Assembly (NCBI RefSeq): GCF_002127325.2
Contig: NC_035444.2
Coordinates: 32,132,904 to 32,196,903 of the forward strand
DNA length: 64,000 nucleotides
Direction of reading: 5' to 3'
DNA from: Helianthus annuus
Lineage: Eukaryota > Streptophyta > Magnoliopsida > Asterales > Asteraceae
In this document: piece after piece, positions 46,649-58,247 of the stretch
How the letters are laid out: every line of letters begins with the position of its first letter
How positions within the stretch are numbered: the first letter of the stretch is position 1
The notes under the pieces: generated by a model
The model's input: the letters and a program-made list of their open reading frames with translations, nothing else
The model's database searches: none
What the model was told of the DNA's origin: nothing
Made by a program: the position numbers and the translations under genes

Positions 46649-46661
46649 AAGGTGGGGAGGA
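46649..46661 (+). other. B1 polypurine tract
   Basis: AAGGTGGGGAGGA directly before the LTR start TGTAAGGAC; the same tract stands before the B2 LTR (60147-60159). Confidence 0.87.
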
Positions 46662-48010
46662 TGTAAGGACTACAAAAATGCCCCAAAACGACCCGTAAGT
46701 CAAAACCCAGACCCCTGAAACCCTAATCCATAACAAAAATAAAGAAAATCAGATTTTTGTTCTCAGGCGGGCCGCGTAAAACATAAGCGTATGTTTACGC
46801 GGGCCGCGTCAACCTTAAGTTGACCGGATAAGCATGCCGGGCCAGGTGTCTCACTCGTGGCAACCCTACTCGTGACACATATGCCCTACACGTAGGATAG
46901 GTGCCCTCGCGGGCCGCGTAAGATAAATCAATGGGTTTACGCGGGCCACGTAAAACCCATTTTCGTGCTATAAATTGCTGGTGCATGGGGCTTTCATACT
47001 GTGTCAAAAATTTTGATCAAAAACGAAGTTCTACTGCTCAAAATGCTCAAATTTTCACATAGGGAGACGCTGCCACGATACATGGTATTAACTCGATCGT
47101 TGTTACGATTCAATGTCCGATCGATTTAAACTATCCGATGGATGTTTAAGTGCTGCCCACATTAGGGCTATACTTTGTCATTCGTCATGAATTCGATGGA
47201 TGTTTAAGTATTGCACTTTGTCATTCGTTGTGAGGGTTTTAATCTCGTGAGTTATCGTAAATGCTGTATTAGTTACTGACCTAGTTCGTGTGCATTGTTG
47301 TTTAAATTAGGTTATCAGGCTTATCAGTAGGCTAAACTCTGCCCGTTTAAACTTGCAATGTGAATCATTTTCTTTTTATCAAAAGTATTTTACAATACCT
47401 CAAATTATTTTCAAAGTTATAATTACAGGGATTAAGTCGTGGTTATCTTGAATCACTGGCTAGTGGGGTATTGTGCACATTACTAATCTCTCACGGTTAG
47501 GTTCATTAACCTAACAGTGATAATCATCACTACTTGGGTGAAAGGACCCGACAGTGGTATGACCATCGTCACCAGGGTGTGACACGACGCCAGATAAAAA
47601 TAAGATAAAAGCCATTGTAATCGCTCTTATGCTGTAATTGATAGCTATGTGTCGTTTTATCAAAATTGAGTGACCCACCAGTATTTCCCCGCTGACAAAA
47701 AAAAAATTAGTAAAAACATGTTTCAGGTGACCTCCTGTGAATCAAGGAAAAGTGCTACGAAACACTAATCAAGCTTGAAGTGGTGGCTCAGTTAAATAAA
47801 TAAGTATGTTTTGTAAAACAGGGAATTTCCCCGTGGAATTCCCCTATTGTAAATTACGGGGTTCATCCCAAATTATGGAATAAAATAACCGGGCATTTTC
47901 AAGTTTTAAAGATTCTGTTAAAACTTCCGCTGTCAAATCAAATAATAAATACCACGGGTTTCTGCCCCGCGGCTCCTGGACCGGGTAAAACCGGGACGGG
48001 GGTCGTGACA
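46662..48010 (+). repeat. B1 LTR (1349 bp)
   Basis: Starts TGTAAGGAC, ends GGTCGTGACA, followed by a primer site. A TATA-like TATAAAT lies at 46969-46975. Two GC-rich blocks with GCGGGCCGCGTAA in both orientations are at 46764-46810 and 46905-46955. Clearly diverged from the B2 LTR. Confidence 0.93.
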
Positions 48011-48018
48011 GAAAAATG

Positions 48019-48030
48019 TGGTATCAGAGC
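48019..48030 (+). other. B1 primer-binding site (initiator Met tRNA)
   Basis: TGGTATCAGAGC, eight bases after the LTR end. Confidence 0.92.
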
Positions 48031-48142
48031 CACTGATTTAAGCCAATTAAATGTTTAAAAATACTTAATTTTTTTTGCCATTCTATGATTCTGTGAAATT
48101 TTGGTTTACAAAATTTTAACTTAGAATTTTGTGTGTTTCTTC

Positions 48143-48547
48143 ATGGATACTAACAACATGAATGAACTATCAGAAGCTCTTCAAAACTTTACTATCCATA
48201 CTACAGATATGGATACTACCGACACTCTCACGGGCTACCAGGCTGATGTTGAAGAACCAATGGTATTCCAGGCCCAACCCCAGGATAAACCAAAGGCGAA
48301 AAAGAGAAGAAGGTTTGTAGGCTGGAGGCGTGTACGTAGGAAAAGACCAACGGTACAGAAAGCGAAAGTTAAAAAGGCTGAGGATCCCAAGGATAAGGGA
48401 AAAGGAATAGAGATTGGGGAGAGTTCTGGGCAAGCCCAGGAAATGCCATCATGGGAGGAGCTAGATCGTAAACCGGCACTTAGTGACCTCATCGGACCTG
48501 CCGATGAAGACTTTTTCTATTACCCAGTTGAATCACAACTCCAGTAG
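48143..48547 (+). CDS. B1 leader ORF 1, basic protein of unknown function
   Basis: 134 codons from ATG 48143 (MDTNNMNELSEAL) to TAG. Residues about 55-90 are highly basic (KAKKRRRF, WRRVRRKRPT), resembling a nuclear localisation or RNA-binding patch. The C-terminal part is acidic (DLIGPADEDFFYYP). I recognise no domain. It lies between the primer site and gag, where retrotransposons normally have no protein. The next frame (48550) appears to be its continuation after a frameshift, so this copy is probably broken. Confidence 0.5.
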   Translation: MDTNNMNELSEALQNFTIHTTDMDTTDTLTGYQADVEEPMVFQAQPQDKPKAKKRRRFVGWRRVRRKRPTVQKAKVKKAEDPKDKGKGIEIGESSGQAQEMPSWEELDRKPALSDLIGPADEDFFYYPVESQLQ

Positions 48548-48549
48548 AT

Positions 48550-48879
48550 TTGGAGCCTGCTATCCCAGATCCCATTGTCAACCCCCAACCTCTACAAGAA
48601 GAGCTGGAAGAATGGTGGACCACGGACTGGCAATTTCAGATCCTCTTGAATAACCCTAACACCTTTTTCCCTCAATTCGACCCGGAGCCTGCGCCAAACC
48701 CACCAATGAGCAATGAGAATTTGGCTGAACTCCGCCACTATGGCGAGGAGCTGATAGATGCAGGAATAGAATCCGGGAAGTGGGAGAACAGATCTCCTGG
48801 AAGTACGATGAGAGGGAACGTCGTTTCTGAAATGCCAGCTGAGGGGGACAGTATATGGTTGTGTGGTGTGGTTGTTTAA
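48550..48879 (+). pseudogene. B1 leader ORF 1, probable continuation after frameshift
   Basis: 109 codons starting EPAIPDPIVNP and containing EELEEWWTTDWQFQIL and NENLAELRHYGEELIDAG. Acidic and proline-rich; no recognised domain. It starts two bases after the stop of the preceding frame, in another frame, which suggests one original protein of roughly 240 residues. The alternative, two separate proteins, cannot be excluded. Confidence 0.4.
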
Positions 48880-49070
48880 TAATAATTATATAATAAATAA
48901 TATAATCATGTAAAATAACTAAAATAAAACTTTTGTAAGTTAACGGGTGTGTATGGAGGCATATTAAAATATATAAAATCTAATAGTCGCAAACTCGAAA
49001 ATTTTGACTATACGTGTTAGTGTGATTATGTGTTTTTCTTGTGTTATTTGACTATTTGTTAATTTACAGT

Positions 49071-49280
49071 ATGGGTAAGCAAAGAATTTCGGACATCTAT
49101 CGTCAACTTGATAGTTTACCAAAAGATAAGGGAACCTCATCTCAATCAAATTCCTCAAGATACTCAGCAGATACTAAGGAAGGAATATTTATTCGTAAGG
49201 CACAGTTTGAGAAACCACTTACTGCTAAGAAAAGACGTTGGATTATTAGAAAAAGTCAAGAGAAAGTAGAGAAGTCATAA
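49071..49280 (+). CDS. B1 leader ORF 2, small basic protein of unknown function
   Basis: 69 codons (MGKQRISDIYRQLDSLPK...), lysine-rich end (TAKKRRWIIRKSQEKVEKS). The ATG follows a pyrimidine-rich stretch ending TTACAG, which looks like a splice acceptor. A 35-codon acidic frame (49302-49409, METQEVGNDPPWEDELDEQ) follows closely. No domain recognised; possibly exons of a spliced leader protein. Confidence 0.35.
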   Translation: MGKQRISDIYRQLDSLPKDKGTSSQSNSSRYSADTKEGIFIRKAQFEKPLTAKKRRWIIRKSQEKVEKS

Positions 49281-49787
49281 TCAAAAGGAGTGATAATTAA
49301 TATGGAAACTCAGGAAGTAGGCAATGACCCACCATGGGAAGATGAATTGGATGAACAATGGGCAAATCTCTATATGTTAGCCACTACAGCAGTAAATATT
49401 AACTTTTAATTAAGTTAAACTGCCAAACCCGTACCAACCAATAAAATTAGATCGCAACACCCTGACCCAATACTAGCACCCATATCATTTACGAGCCAGA
49501 AACTTTAAAGGAACTTTGCCCATTAGATGAACAACTTAGTAAGAGGAGATAAAATAAATCTTATATAAAAGCATGCTGAGCATAATATTCCTAGCTAGAC
49601 TAAAATAATGAATGCACAACCCCTAGTATATTTTGAATTTCAGTTGTAAACTGTAATTGACATGTATATATATAAAAGTCGACAATTTTAGCTATACATG
49701 TTTGGTGTGATTTCGTGCGATTACTTTATTTGCATTTGGTTGTATTTATTCGTACCAATAACTTATCTATATATTGTTTGTTACCAG

Positions 49788-50361
49788 ATGGAACACGCTG
49801 TGAATGAACCAGTTAATGAAGTTAACCAATCGGAAAACAATAATGAGGATCACTTTCTAAATCGGCAAGATATAGAAAACATCGTCACACAGGGAATAGC
49901 TAATGCTATCCCGGCAATCGTCGCCGCTGTTAAAAGCCCTGTTGAGCCTTCACAGGCTCACCCCAGTAAACGCACGCGCGACGATAATTTCAGTAATAGT
50001 GTTAACGGAGGAGTCAATAACAACAACTTAATTCAGGCCCCAATACTCAAAAGAATGAAAGCTGCAACACCTGGTTGCACCTATAAGGAATTTCTTGCCT
50101 GTAAACCAGCTGAATTTGCAGGCAATGAAGGGGCGACAGCCGCACTGTGTTGGTTAGAGAAAACTGAAGCAGTAATTAAAATAAGTAAATGCGCGGAAGA
50201 AGATAAAGTTATGTATGCTTCTCACCTTTTTAAGGAAGAGGCATTAGAATGGTGGAATACGGTATTGCAAGCCAAGGGAAGTGACTTGGGTTATGCTATG
50301 AATTGGGAAGAATTCAGACAATTGGTGAAAAGAAAATTTTGTCCCGAATATGAAAAGGAAC
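49788..50361 (+). pseudogene. B1 gag, N-terminal part, cut by C2
   Basis: Opens at ATG 49788 (MEHAVNEPVNEVNQSENN) immediately after an acceptor-like TTGTTACCAG. Contains the gag-domain start (GCTYKEFLACKPAEFAGNEG, LEWWNTVLQAKG, NWEEFRQLVKRKFCPEYEKE). The C2 LTR begins at 50362, and the frame then reads antisense LTR sequence to 50450. GGAAC (50357-50361) would be the left target duplication of C2. Confidence 0.88.
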
Positions 50362-53129
50362 TGTCACACCCCAACCGATGGCGGAATCATCGGGGCGCGG
50401 CACTGAGCGAAACAGATTGTCCAGAAGTTTCCACAACAACTATAATATAAATTCAGTTTAAATGACACGTCCCATACCGTGTCCCAAATAAATAACAAGT
50501 TATCATAGAAAACAGCTAGGCAAGTAATTCCGTTCCGACAACTCAGATTCAATTATTACAGACAAATGTTTATTATTTCTAGACTCCCTAGTCTTGATTT
50601 CATCACCAAGCACCTAAGCATCCTAGCAGCTTAAACACCTGTCGCATACGTTAAAATAAAGTCAATACATATAATGTAAAGGTGAGCATACAAGTTTGGT
50701 AATAGCATATAGAGTTCGAATAGTTTACGCATAACCAGCACGTACACAGAGGGCAATGATGCATGTAAATTATCGACATGGACCTATCAATACCAACGAC
50801 TACGGGTTGACTGTCCGAGACAGTTCGCAATACACGATCACCACCGTAAATCATGCAAGTAAATTGTCCTTAACAACCCCTGTGTGAACGGGTGCTGAGT
50901 CCAAACTATAGTACTACGTTGCTAAGGCAGGTCGACAGTTTTCCACGTGTAAACATAACAACAAACATACATTAAATCATGTAATACATGCAATCGGTTA
51001 GCGTTCAAATAGTTTGAATAGTGTGTTTGATTGTGATTTTGATAGGTAACGTATGTAACACCCAAAAGTGCTAAAAGCAAAAAGGGATCGAGTATACTCA
51101 CAGTGATTGATTATGGATTGAAGGGAGCGCTGAGAGTGTGATTAGCCTGAATAGTTCGATAGCACAACAATGAGTAACGTGGAAATGCAAACAAGTATGA
51201 ATGGATCGAATAGGCTGGTCGATCGAACGGCAGGTTCGATCGGACGGCCTGTTCGATCGACTGGTATATCCGGTTGGACAGTCCTGTTCGATCGGCCGGT
51301 AGGCTTGATCGGCTGGACCATTCGAGTGGATTGTTTCTTCCTCTGGTGTGTTTGTGTTTGAGGATTCGAACTTTTGAAGTTTTCGTTGCAGCATTTGAGA
51401 ACACTGAAGTGTTCCTACCTTTCAAGTCGGTCGATCGAGCGGTTCGCTTGACCGGCTAGCTCACTCGATCGGCTAGCTCACTCGATCGGCTAGGAACTTC
51501 AGGAGTGGTCCTCACTGAGTGTCACTCGATCGAACAGTCTGTTCGATCGGCTGGCATTCCTACTACGAACGAGTTGTGAAAACGATTAAGTGTTGAAGCA
51601 TAGTATCTCATGATCCGAACAGTAATGTTTACCAATCGAGTGACCCATTCGATCGAACATTACTTCGTCAATACTATACTTCAAAAGTTTGGAAAAGTGG
51701 GACGCCAAGTGCTAGCCGATCGGCTGGCCCGGTCGATCGGCTGGTGTGTCCGATCGGCTGGGCTGTTCGATCAGCCTAGCCATTCGGCCAGCAAGTCTGA
51801 CCTGGTCGGCCTTTCGTCTAACACTTGGTTGTCTGGTTACTTGCCATTATATCGAGGTAGTTTGATAACGAGTCGAACTATGATACCTTCGTTCTTACCC
51901 GTCTCTCCGGCTTGGACGGAATCACCCAAGTCCGGCCGGTGAACGGTTCGGAATGTCGGTTTAAAGTTTAACCCGAAATCGGTGAACCTTGTTCATAGAA
52001 CCTGAATCTTGAACCTTTAACTGTTTGAATGATTAGTTAGCCGGTTCAAGCTCCGTTTCTATCGGTTTGAAGGCATTGAGTGTAAAAGAGTTGAAAGAAA
52101 GTTGGAAATCCTTCTTTCAATCCTTCACACCATGAAAATGTTTAGATCTATGATAGATCTTAACTTGTTTTTGTGGAAATCGGTTAGATCTAAGCTATTC
52201 ATGGTTGAATGATGCCAAAGTTTGATGTTCTTCAAGAACACTATGATGACATCACCCAAGAACACTTAGATCTTGGTGATTTCACGGTTAGAATCCAAGT
52301 TTTGAAAGATAGAAAGGTGTAGAATCAAGTAATGATAAAAAACGTACAAGATTTAGGGTGAAAACTTACCGGGATTGAGAGAAATCTGAGAAAAGATGAA
52401 GAACCAGAGCTGGCCGGTCAGAACTTTCCAAAAGTGGAAATGAAGACAAGGACAACCCTATTTATAGGCTTCCAAAAGAGGAAAGTGGCAGCCGATCGGC
52501 CAGGAGCTCCGATCGAGTGGGCTGCTCGATCGGCTGGCAAGATGCAAGCCGATCGGCTGGCCTGTTCGATCAGGATGCTTCCTGTTCGATCCGCCACGCA
52601 CTTTGAGTATTTTGCGACGATTTTCGACGTTTCGATTTTGATGGACGATGATACGAATACGATAGAATTCCTAGTCAAATTACTTTTAATCCCAACCACT
52701 ATATCTAACATACAATCTTCTATAAGTCATGTTTCGATGTCGGTTCGATTGAGTTCGATTGCCTTTCGAGTTTCGATTCGATTTTCGATTGATTGCCAAT
52801 ATAAAGTAAACATGCACAAGTAACACATAAGGCACACACACACGTATAACAACACCACAATTCGCATAATTCGAGTCTCGAGTTCGATTGATTGTTAGAT
52901 CGGTTTGATTTCTGATTAGTTAACTTTATCGCATTGTTACTTCCTATCATTTACAGTCGTAGATCGGTTCGCTTTAAAACACATTCGATTACTTCGATTC
53001 TTGCTGATTATAACACTTACTCCACATAATACAACTAAAACATAAAATCGACTATCTACAGTCAAAGAAAGTCAAAGTTGACTTGGACTTTGACTTTGAC
53101 TTTGACATTCGAAAACACGGGGTGTTACA
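50362..53129 (-). repeat. C2 3' LTR (2768 bp)
   Basis: TGTCACACCCC to GGGGTGTTACA on the + strand. Compared with the C1 right LTR it has additional CGATCG units near 51720-51745 and 52536-52555. Minus-strand TATA box TATAAATAG at 52458-52466; TTGAC cluster at 53060-53108. Confidence 0.94.
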
Positions 53130-53218
53130 GCCTCCCCTTGTTTAGGGAATTTCGTCCCGAAATTAGGCTCGAAGGCTACACAACGCCGTGATTTACCAAT
53201 TTGATGCTTCAGATCTAT

Positions 53219-56200
53219 TTATTTAAACAACTGCGGGTACTTAGCCTTCATGTCGCTTTCGAGTTCCCAAGTGAACTCCGCGCCTCGTTTGCCTTCCCAT
53301 CGGACCTTCATGATCGGGTTGTGAGAGCGCCTGAGTTGCTTGGTTTGGCAATCCATGATTTGACAGGCTTTTCCACGAAGTGTAACGTTTCGTTGACCTG
53401 AAGATCGTCGAGTGGTACGATTAGATCATGATCAGCAAGGCATTTTCGGAGGTTAGAGACGTGGAAAGTCGGGTGGACGTTACTGAGTTCCTCCGGTAAT
53501 TCGAGTCTGTAGGCGACTTTTCCGATTCTTTCCAGAGTCCTAAAAGGTCCAACATATCGAGGCGCGAGTTTCCCTTTCTTGCCGAATCGGACTACACCCT
53601 TCCAAGGTGATACCTTTAGGAGTACGTAGTCACCAACTTCGAATTCAAGGGGCTTGCGTCTTTTATCGGCCTAACTTTTCTGTCTGTTCCGAGCTTTCAC
53701 CAAGTTGTCTCGAATCTGATGGATTTTGTCAGTCATTTCTTGTAGAATCTCGGGGCCGGTTAGTTGCGAGTGACCGATCTCGTGCCACACAATAGGCGAT
53801 CGACATCTTCTACCATACAAAGCCTCGAAAGGTGCCATTTGAATGCTGACTTGATAGCTGTTATTGTACGAGAATTCCACCAATGGCAGGTGTTTGTTCC
53901 AACTACCACCAAAATCTATAACACACGCTCGGAGCATGTCTTCAAGTGTACGGATCGTTCTTTCGGTCTGTCCGTCGGTTTGAGGATGGAATGCAGTACT
54001 TAGATTAAGCGACGTACCAAGAGCCGCTTGAAACGTTTCCCACAATCGCGAAGTGAACCGAGCGTCACGATCTGAAATGATGTCACGAGGCGTACCATGA
54101 TTACGAATGATCTCGTCGGTGTAGATTTGGGCTAGTCGTTCCACCTTGTAGTCTTCTCGTATCGGTAAAAAGTGGGCTGATTTCGTTAGACGATCAACTA
54201 TAACCCAAATACTGTCGTGACCTGATGGCGTGGGCGGGAGTTTTGTTATGAAATCCATAGCTATGCTCTCCCACTTCCATATAGGTATCGGCGGTTGTTC
54301 GAGTAAGCCAGAAGGTCTTTGATGTTCAGCCTTGACTCTTGCGCAAGTTAAACAGCTTCCAACGTAGAGAGCGATATCCCGTTTCATACCCGGCCACCAG
54401 TACTTATAGTGAAGATCCTGGTACATCTTGTCTGCGCCGGGATGAATAGAATACCGGGATTTGTGGGCTTCGTTCATGATAATCTTTCGCAAATCGGTCC
54501 GCTTAGGGATCCAAATTCGGTCCAGATAATAGAATATCCCATCTGGTTTACTTACTAACTGAGCTCCATCGTGATAGATTCTCTCTCTCTTCAATGTACG
54601 CTCGTTAAAGCAAGCATGTTGAGCTTCTCGGATGAGGGTTTCGAGATTGTGCTGGGCTTGGATGTTTCGGGTACTGAGCACGTAACTCTTTCTGCTGAGC
54701 GCGTCAGCAACCACATTCACCTTGCCTGGGTGATAACGAATCTCACAGTCGTAATCATTGAGAAGTTCTACCCATCGGCGTTGGCGCATATTAAGCTCTC
54801 TCTGATTAAAGATGTGTTGTAAACTCCTATGATCGGTGTAGATCGTACACTTAGTGCCATATATGTAGTGGCGCCAAATCTTCAATGCAAAGACAACCGC
54901 GCCTAGCTCGAGGTCATGGGTTGTATAGTTCTTCTCGTGGATCTTGAGCTGACGAGATGCGTAGGCTATAACCTTGTCTCGCTGCATGAGAACACAGCCG
55001 AGACCAAGGTTAGAAGCATCACAGTAGACAATGAAGTTGTCGCTTCCGTCGGGCAGTGTAAGAATCGGTGCGTTGCACAGCATATGCTTGAGGGTTTGAA
55101 AGGCAGTCTCTTGTGCGTTTCCCCACACAAAAGGCTTGTCCTTATGCGTAAGAGCAGTAAGCGGCACAACGATCTTGGAGAATCCTTCAATGAATCGTCG
55201 ATAATAGCCCGCTAGTCCGAGAAAAGAACGAACTTCTGACGGGTTCTTAGGCGTAATCTAGCTTTTGACAGCTTCAATCTTCGTAGGATCGACATGGATA
55301 CCTCGACTATTCACTATGTGACCCAGAAATTAAACCTCCTCCAACCAGAATTCGCACTTAGAGAACTTGGCATAGAGTTGGTTTCCCTGAAGTAACTCGA
55401 GAACCAAACGTAGATGTTGCACGTGTTCGGCTTTCGATTTGGAATAAATCAAGACATCGTCGATGAACACGATGACGAAACGGTCAAGGTATGGCTTACA
55501 CACGCGATTCATCAGATCCATGAAAACCGCGGGTGCGTTGGTTAGACCAAAGGGCATAACAACAAATTCGTAATGGCCATAACGGGTTCGAAAAGCGGTT
55601 TTAGGAATGTCTTCTTCCTGAATCCGTAGCTGATGATATCCTGAACGTAGATCGATCTTAGAGAAGCATGCTGCACCTTGTAGCTGATCAAACAAATCGT
55701 CAATTCGGGGCAAGGGGTATCGGTTCTTGATGGTTAGCTTATTCAATTCCCGATAGTCGATGCACATCCTATCGGATGCACATCCGGAACGACCCGTCCT
55801 TCTTTTTGACGAAAAGGACCGGCGCGCCCCAAGGAGAGGTGCTTGGGCGATTAAAGCCTTTTTCGAGTAATTCCTGGAGTTGGTTCGAGAGTTCCCGCAT
55901 TTCGGATGGAGCGAGTCGATAAGGGGCTTTGGCAACGGGGTTAGCTCCAGGAATGAGGTCGATACGAAAGTCGATATCACGACTTGGTGGTAGTCCGGGA
56001 AGATCATCAGGGAACACCTGAGGAAATTCACGAACCACTGGAACATCATTGACTTCAACTTTCTTTTTCTTTCCCTTCTCCGCTACTACAATGTTGGCCA
56101 AGAAGGCTCGGTATTCCTTGCGGAGATACTTGCTGGCTTGAATACATGACATAAGCTTGAGACCCTTCGACGCTGTTTCACCGTACACACACAATAAATC

Positions 56201-56545
56201 ACCATTCGCGAGTGAGAATCGAACCATCTTCTCGAAGCATACAACTTCGGCTTGGTTTTCGCGAAGAAAGTCCATGCCTATTATGACGTCAAAACTTCCG
56301 AGTTGCATCGGAATGAGGTCGATTGGAAAGATGTGATTGTTGAGTTCGAGAGTACAATCACGGAGTACTGAGTTAACGGCAATAGTTCTTCCTATAGCGA
56401 CTTCGACTTCGAATGGCGAGGATAGATAACAACGCTTACGACTAAGGAGCTTCTCGAATTCAAACGACACAAAGCAGTTATCGGCTCCAGTATCAAACAA
56501 ACATGATGCATAAATACCATTCACAAGGAACGTACCATTAACCAC
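53219..56545 (-). pseudogene. C2 pol: protease, RT, RNase H, integrase
   Basis: Read from 56545 down: protease (FDTGAD), RT with [11 protein letters not shown] and the intact catalytic FIDDV, RNase H, and an integrase with a full HHCC zinc region ([20 protein letters not shown]... CLTC) and all three catalytic acids (MDFITK, SDRDARF, Glu in TDGQTERTIR). The longest open piece is 53671-55167 (RNase H to integrase). Breaks: 16 extra bases forming a tandem duplication near 55768-55784, nonsense codons near 55258 (Trp to stop), 55331 (Gln to stop) and 53671 (Tyr to stop), and a frameshift near 53355. Confidence 0.93.
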
Positions 56546-56745
56546 GTTGTTATCCGCCTGAGCCTGATGGGCATTGATGTTGAAGCTTCGGGCATGGGCT
56601 GCTTGCTGCTGCTGCTGCTGAGGCTGCTATTGTGGTTGTTGCTGCTGGGGCTCTTGCTTAACTACCCTGTTCGGGCATCTGTTGGCAAAGTGGTTAGGGT
56701 CACCACATGCAAAGCAGACTCGAGCATTGACTGCTGGTGCTTGAG
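56546..56745 (-). pseudogene. C2 gag 3' end remnant
   Basis: Encodes the Gln-rich link between the last gag zinc knuckle and protease. TAG in frame at 56627-56629 sits in CAA-TAG-CAG, as in C3. The sequence ends inside the knuckle-encoding region at the B2 junction. Confidence 0.8.
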
Positions 56746-56750
56746 CTATT

Positions 56751-58247
56751 CCAACAATAATTGCTCAAGGGATAGCCAATGCTATTCCAGCAATTGTTGC
56801 TGCCGTTAAAAATCCAATAGAACCTCAACAAATCGTTCCTAGCAAACGTATTTCTGAAGATAACTTCAGTAATAGCGTAAACGGAGGCAATGATCATGTT
56901 AATCATGATAATGAACCAAGACAAGCTCCGCTCCCTAAGAAAATGAAAGTTGCAACGCCTGGTTGCACTTACAAAGAATTTCTTGCTTGTAAACCCATTG
57001 AGTTTGCAGGCAATGAAGGAGCAACTGCGGCACTGCGTTGGTTAGAGAAAACCGAGGCAGTAATTGCCATAAGTAAATGTGCTCAGGATGATCAGGTCAT
57101 GTACACGTCAAACCTTTTCAAAGAAGGGGCGCTAGAATGGTGGAATACGGTGTTACAAACAAAAGGAAGAAGGATGGCGTATGCTATGAACTGGGAGGAA
57201 TTTAAGAGCTTTGTAGAAAGAAAATTCTGTCCCGAATATGAAAAGGAACAAATGACAAATAAGTTTCTAACCCACCAGATGGTGGATGTAGATTGTCGAA
57301 AGTATACTTCGACATTTTTCGAGTATGCTCGAGTAGTACCAACCCTGGCTTCGCCAGAGCCAGTACTTATTTCCCGTTATATTTGGGGATTGATTGCTGA
57401 AATCCGTAATATCGTCAAGGCTGCGAAACCTCGAACGATTGATGATGCGGTGGATTTAGCCAATACTCTGACTGGCGAACTAGTACGGACAAGAGAAGAA
57501 AATAGAAGGAAGGAAGTAGCCCAAAAGATTACCCAAGGATTCCGTCCGGGTAACCATAACAATTTCAAGAAAGGAGGGAATGGGAAATCTTCCACTAGCC
57601 CATTTTGCAATTCTTGCAAAAGAAAGCATTTTGGAAGATGCAAAGGATATTGTAATTTTTGCAAAATTCCGGGGCATCAAGAAGAAGACTGTAGGAGGAA
57701 GAGATTTTCAGTCTGCTACAACTGTGGAGAAGCTGGACATCTTAGGCCGGATTGTCCAAAACTGAACAAATTATCTAACAATAAAGCTAAACCTGCAGAA
57801 GAAACAAAAAGGAATGTAAGAGCCTTCCAACTAACTGCTCAGGAAGCAGAGCTCATTCCAGATGTGATAGCCGGTACGTTCTTAGTTCACAACGTTTACA
57901 CAAAAGTATTATTTGACTCTGGTGCAAACCAAAGTTTTATAAATATTTCATTCTGCAAAACTCTTAACTTACTTTTAACCAGCATTAGGCAAAATTCTAC
58001 AGTCGAAACGGCAGACGGAAAATCTGTTAGCTTAGATAAAGTTTTGCAAAAAGAAAATATAGAAATCTCAGGTCATAAATTCTTTGCAAACCTATTACCT
58101 ATGAAATTAGCTGAATTTGATGTTGTGTTAGGAATGGATTGGTTAATAGCCAACCATGCTCGAATTATCTATGATAAGAATTTCATAGAAATTTGTGCAC
58201 CCACTGGAGAAATAATAATACAGGAGATAAGCCATGTAAACCCATAA
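56751..58247 (+). pseudogene. B2 gag and protease (5'-truncated)
   Basis: One frame open from the junction to TAA at 58245-58247. Capsid-type gag domain (GCTYKEFLACKPIEFAGNEG, ALEWWNTVLQTKG, EEFKSFVERKFCPEYEKEQ, ISRYIWGLIAEIRNIVKAAK), then Cys-rich nucleocapsid (CNSCKRKHFGRC, CNFCKIPGHQEEDC, CYNCGEAGHLRPDC), then aspartic protease with FDSGANQSFI and VLGMDWL. Gag and protease are in one frame. The gag start is missing, and the frame stops before RT because of a frameshift near 58215. Confidence 0.9.

Larger units (their letters stand above)
46435..50361 (+). mobile_element. B1: family-B gypsy fragment (integrase tail, LTR, leader ORFs, gag start)
   Basis: Order: integrase C-terminal tail (46435-46625), polypurine tract, one LTR (46662-48010), primer site, leader with small ORFs, and the start of gag (from 49788), cut by C2 at 50361. 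Having internal sequence on both sides of one LTR means this is the junction of two tandem B bodies. Left end abuts a GCTCG-type repeat without an LTR, so it is truncated. Confidence 0.9.
50362..56745 (-). mobile_element. C2: 3' three-quarters of a family-C gypsy element
   Basis: Minus-strand copy: 3' LTR (50362-53129), polypurine tract, integrase, RNase H, RT, protease and the first bit of gag 3' end. It stops inside gag at about 56745 and is joined to B2 gag, so the rest of gag, the leader and the 5' LTR are missing. It runs uninterrupted through the site where A1 entered C1, giving the empty-site sequence. Confidence 0.93.
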
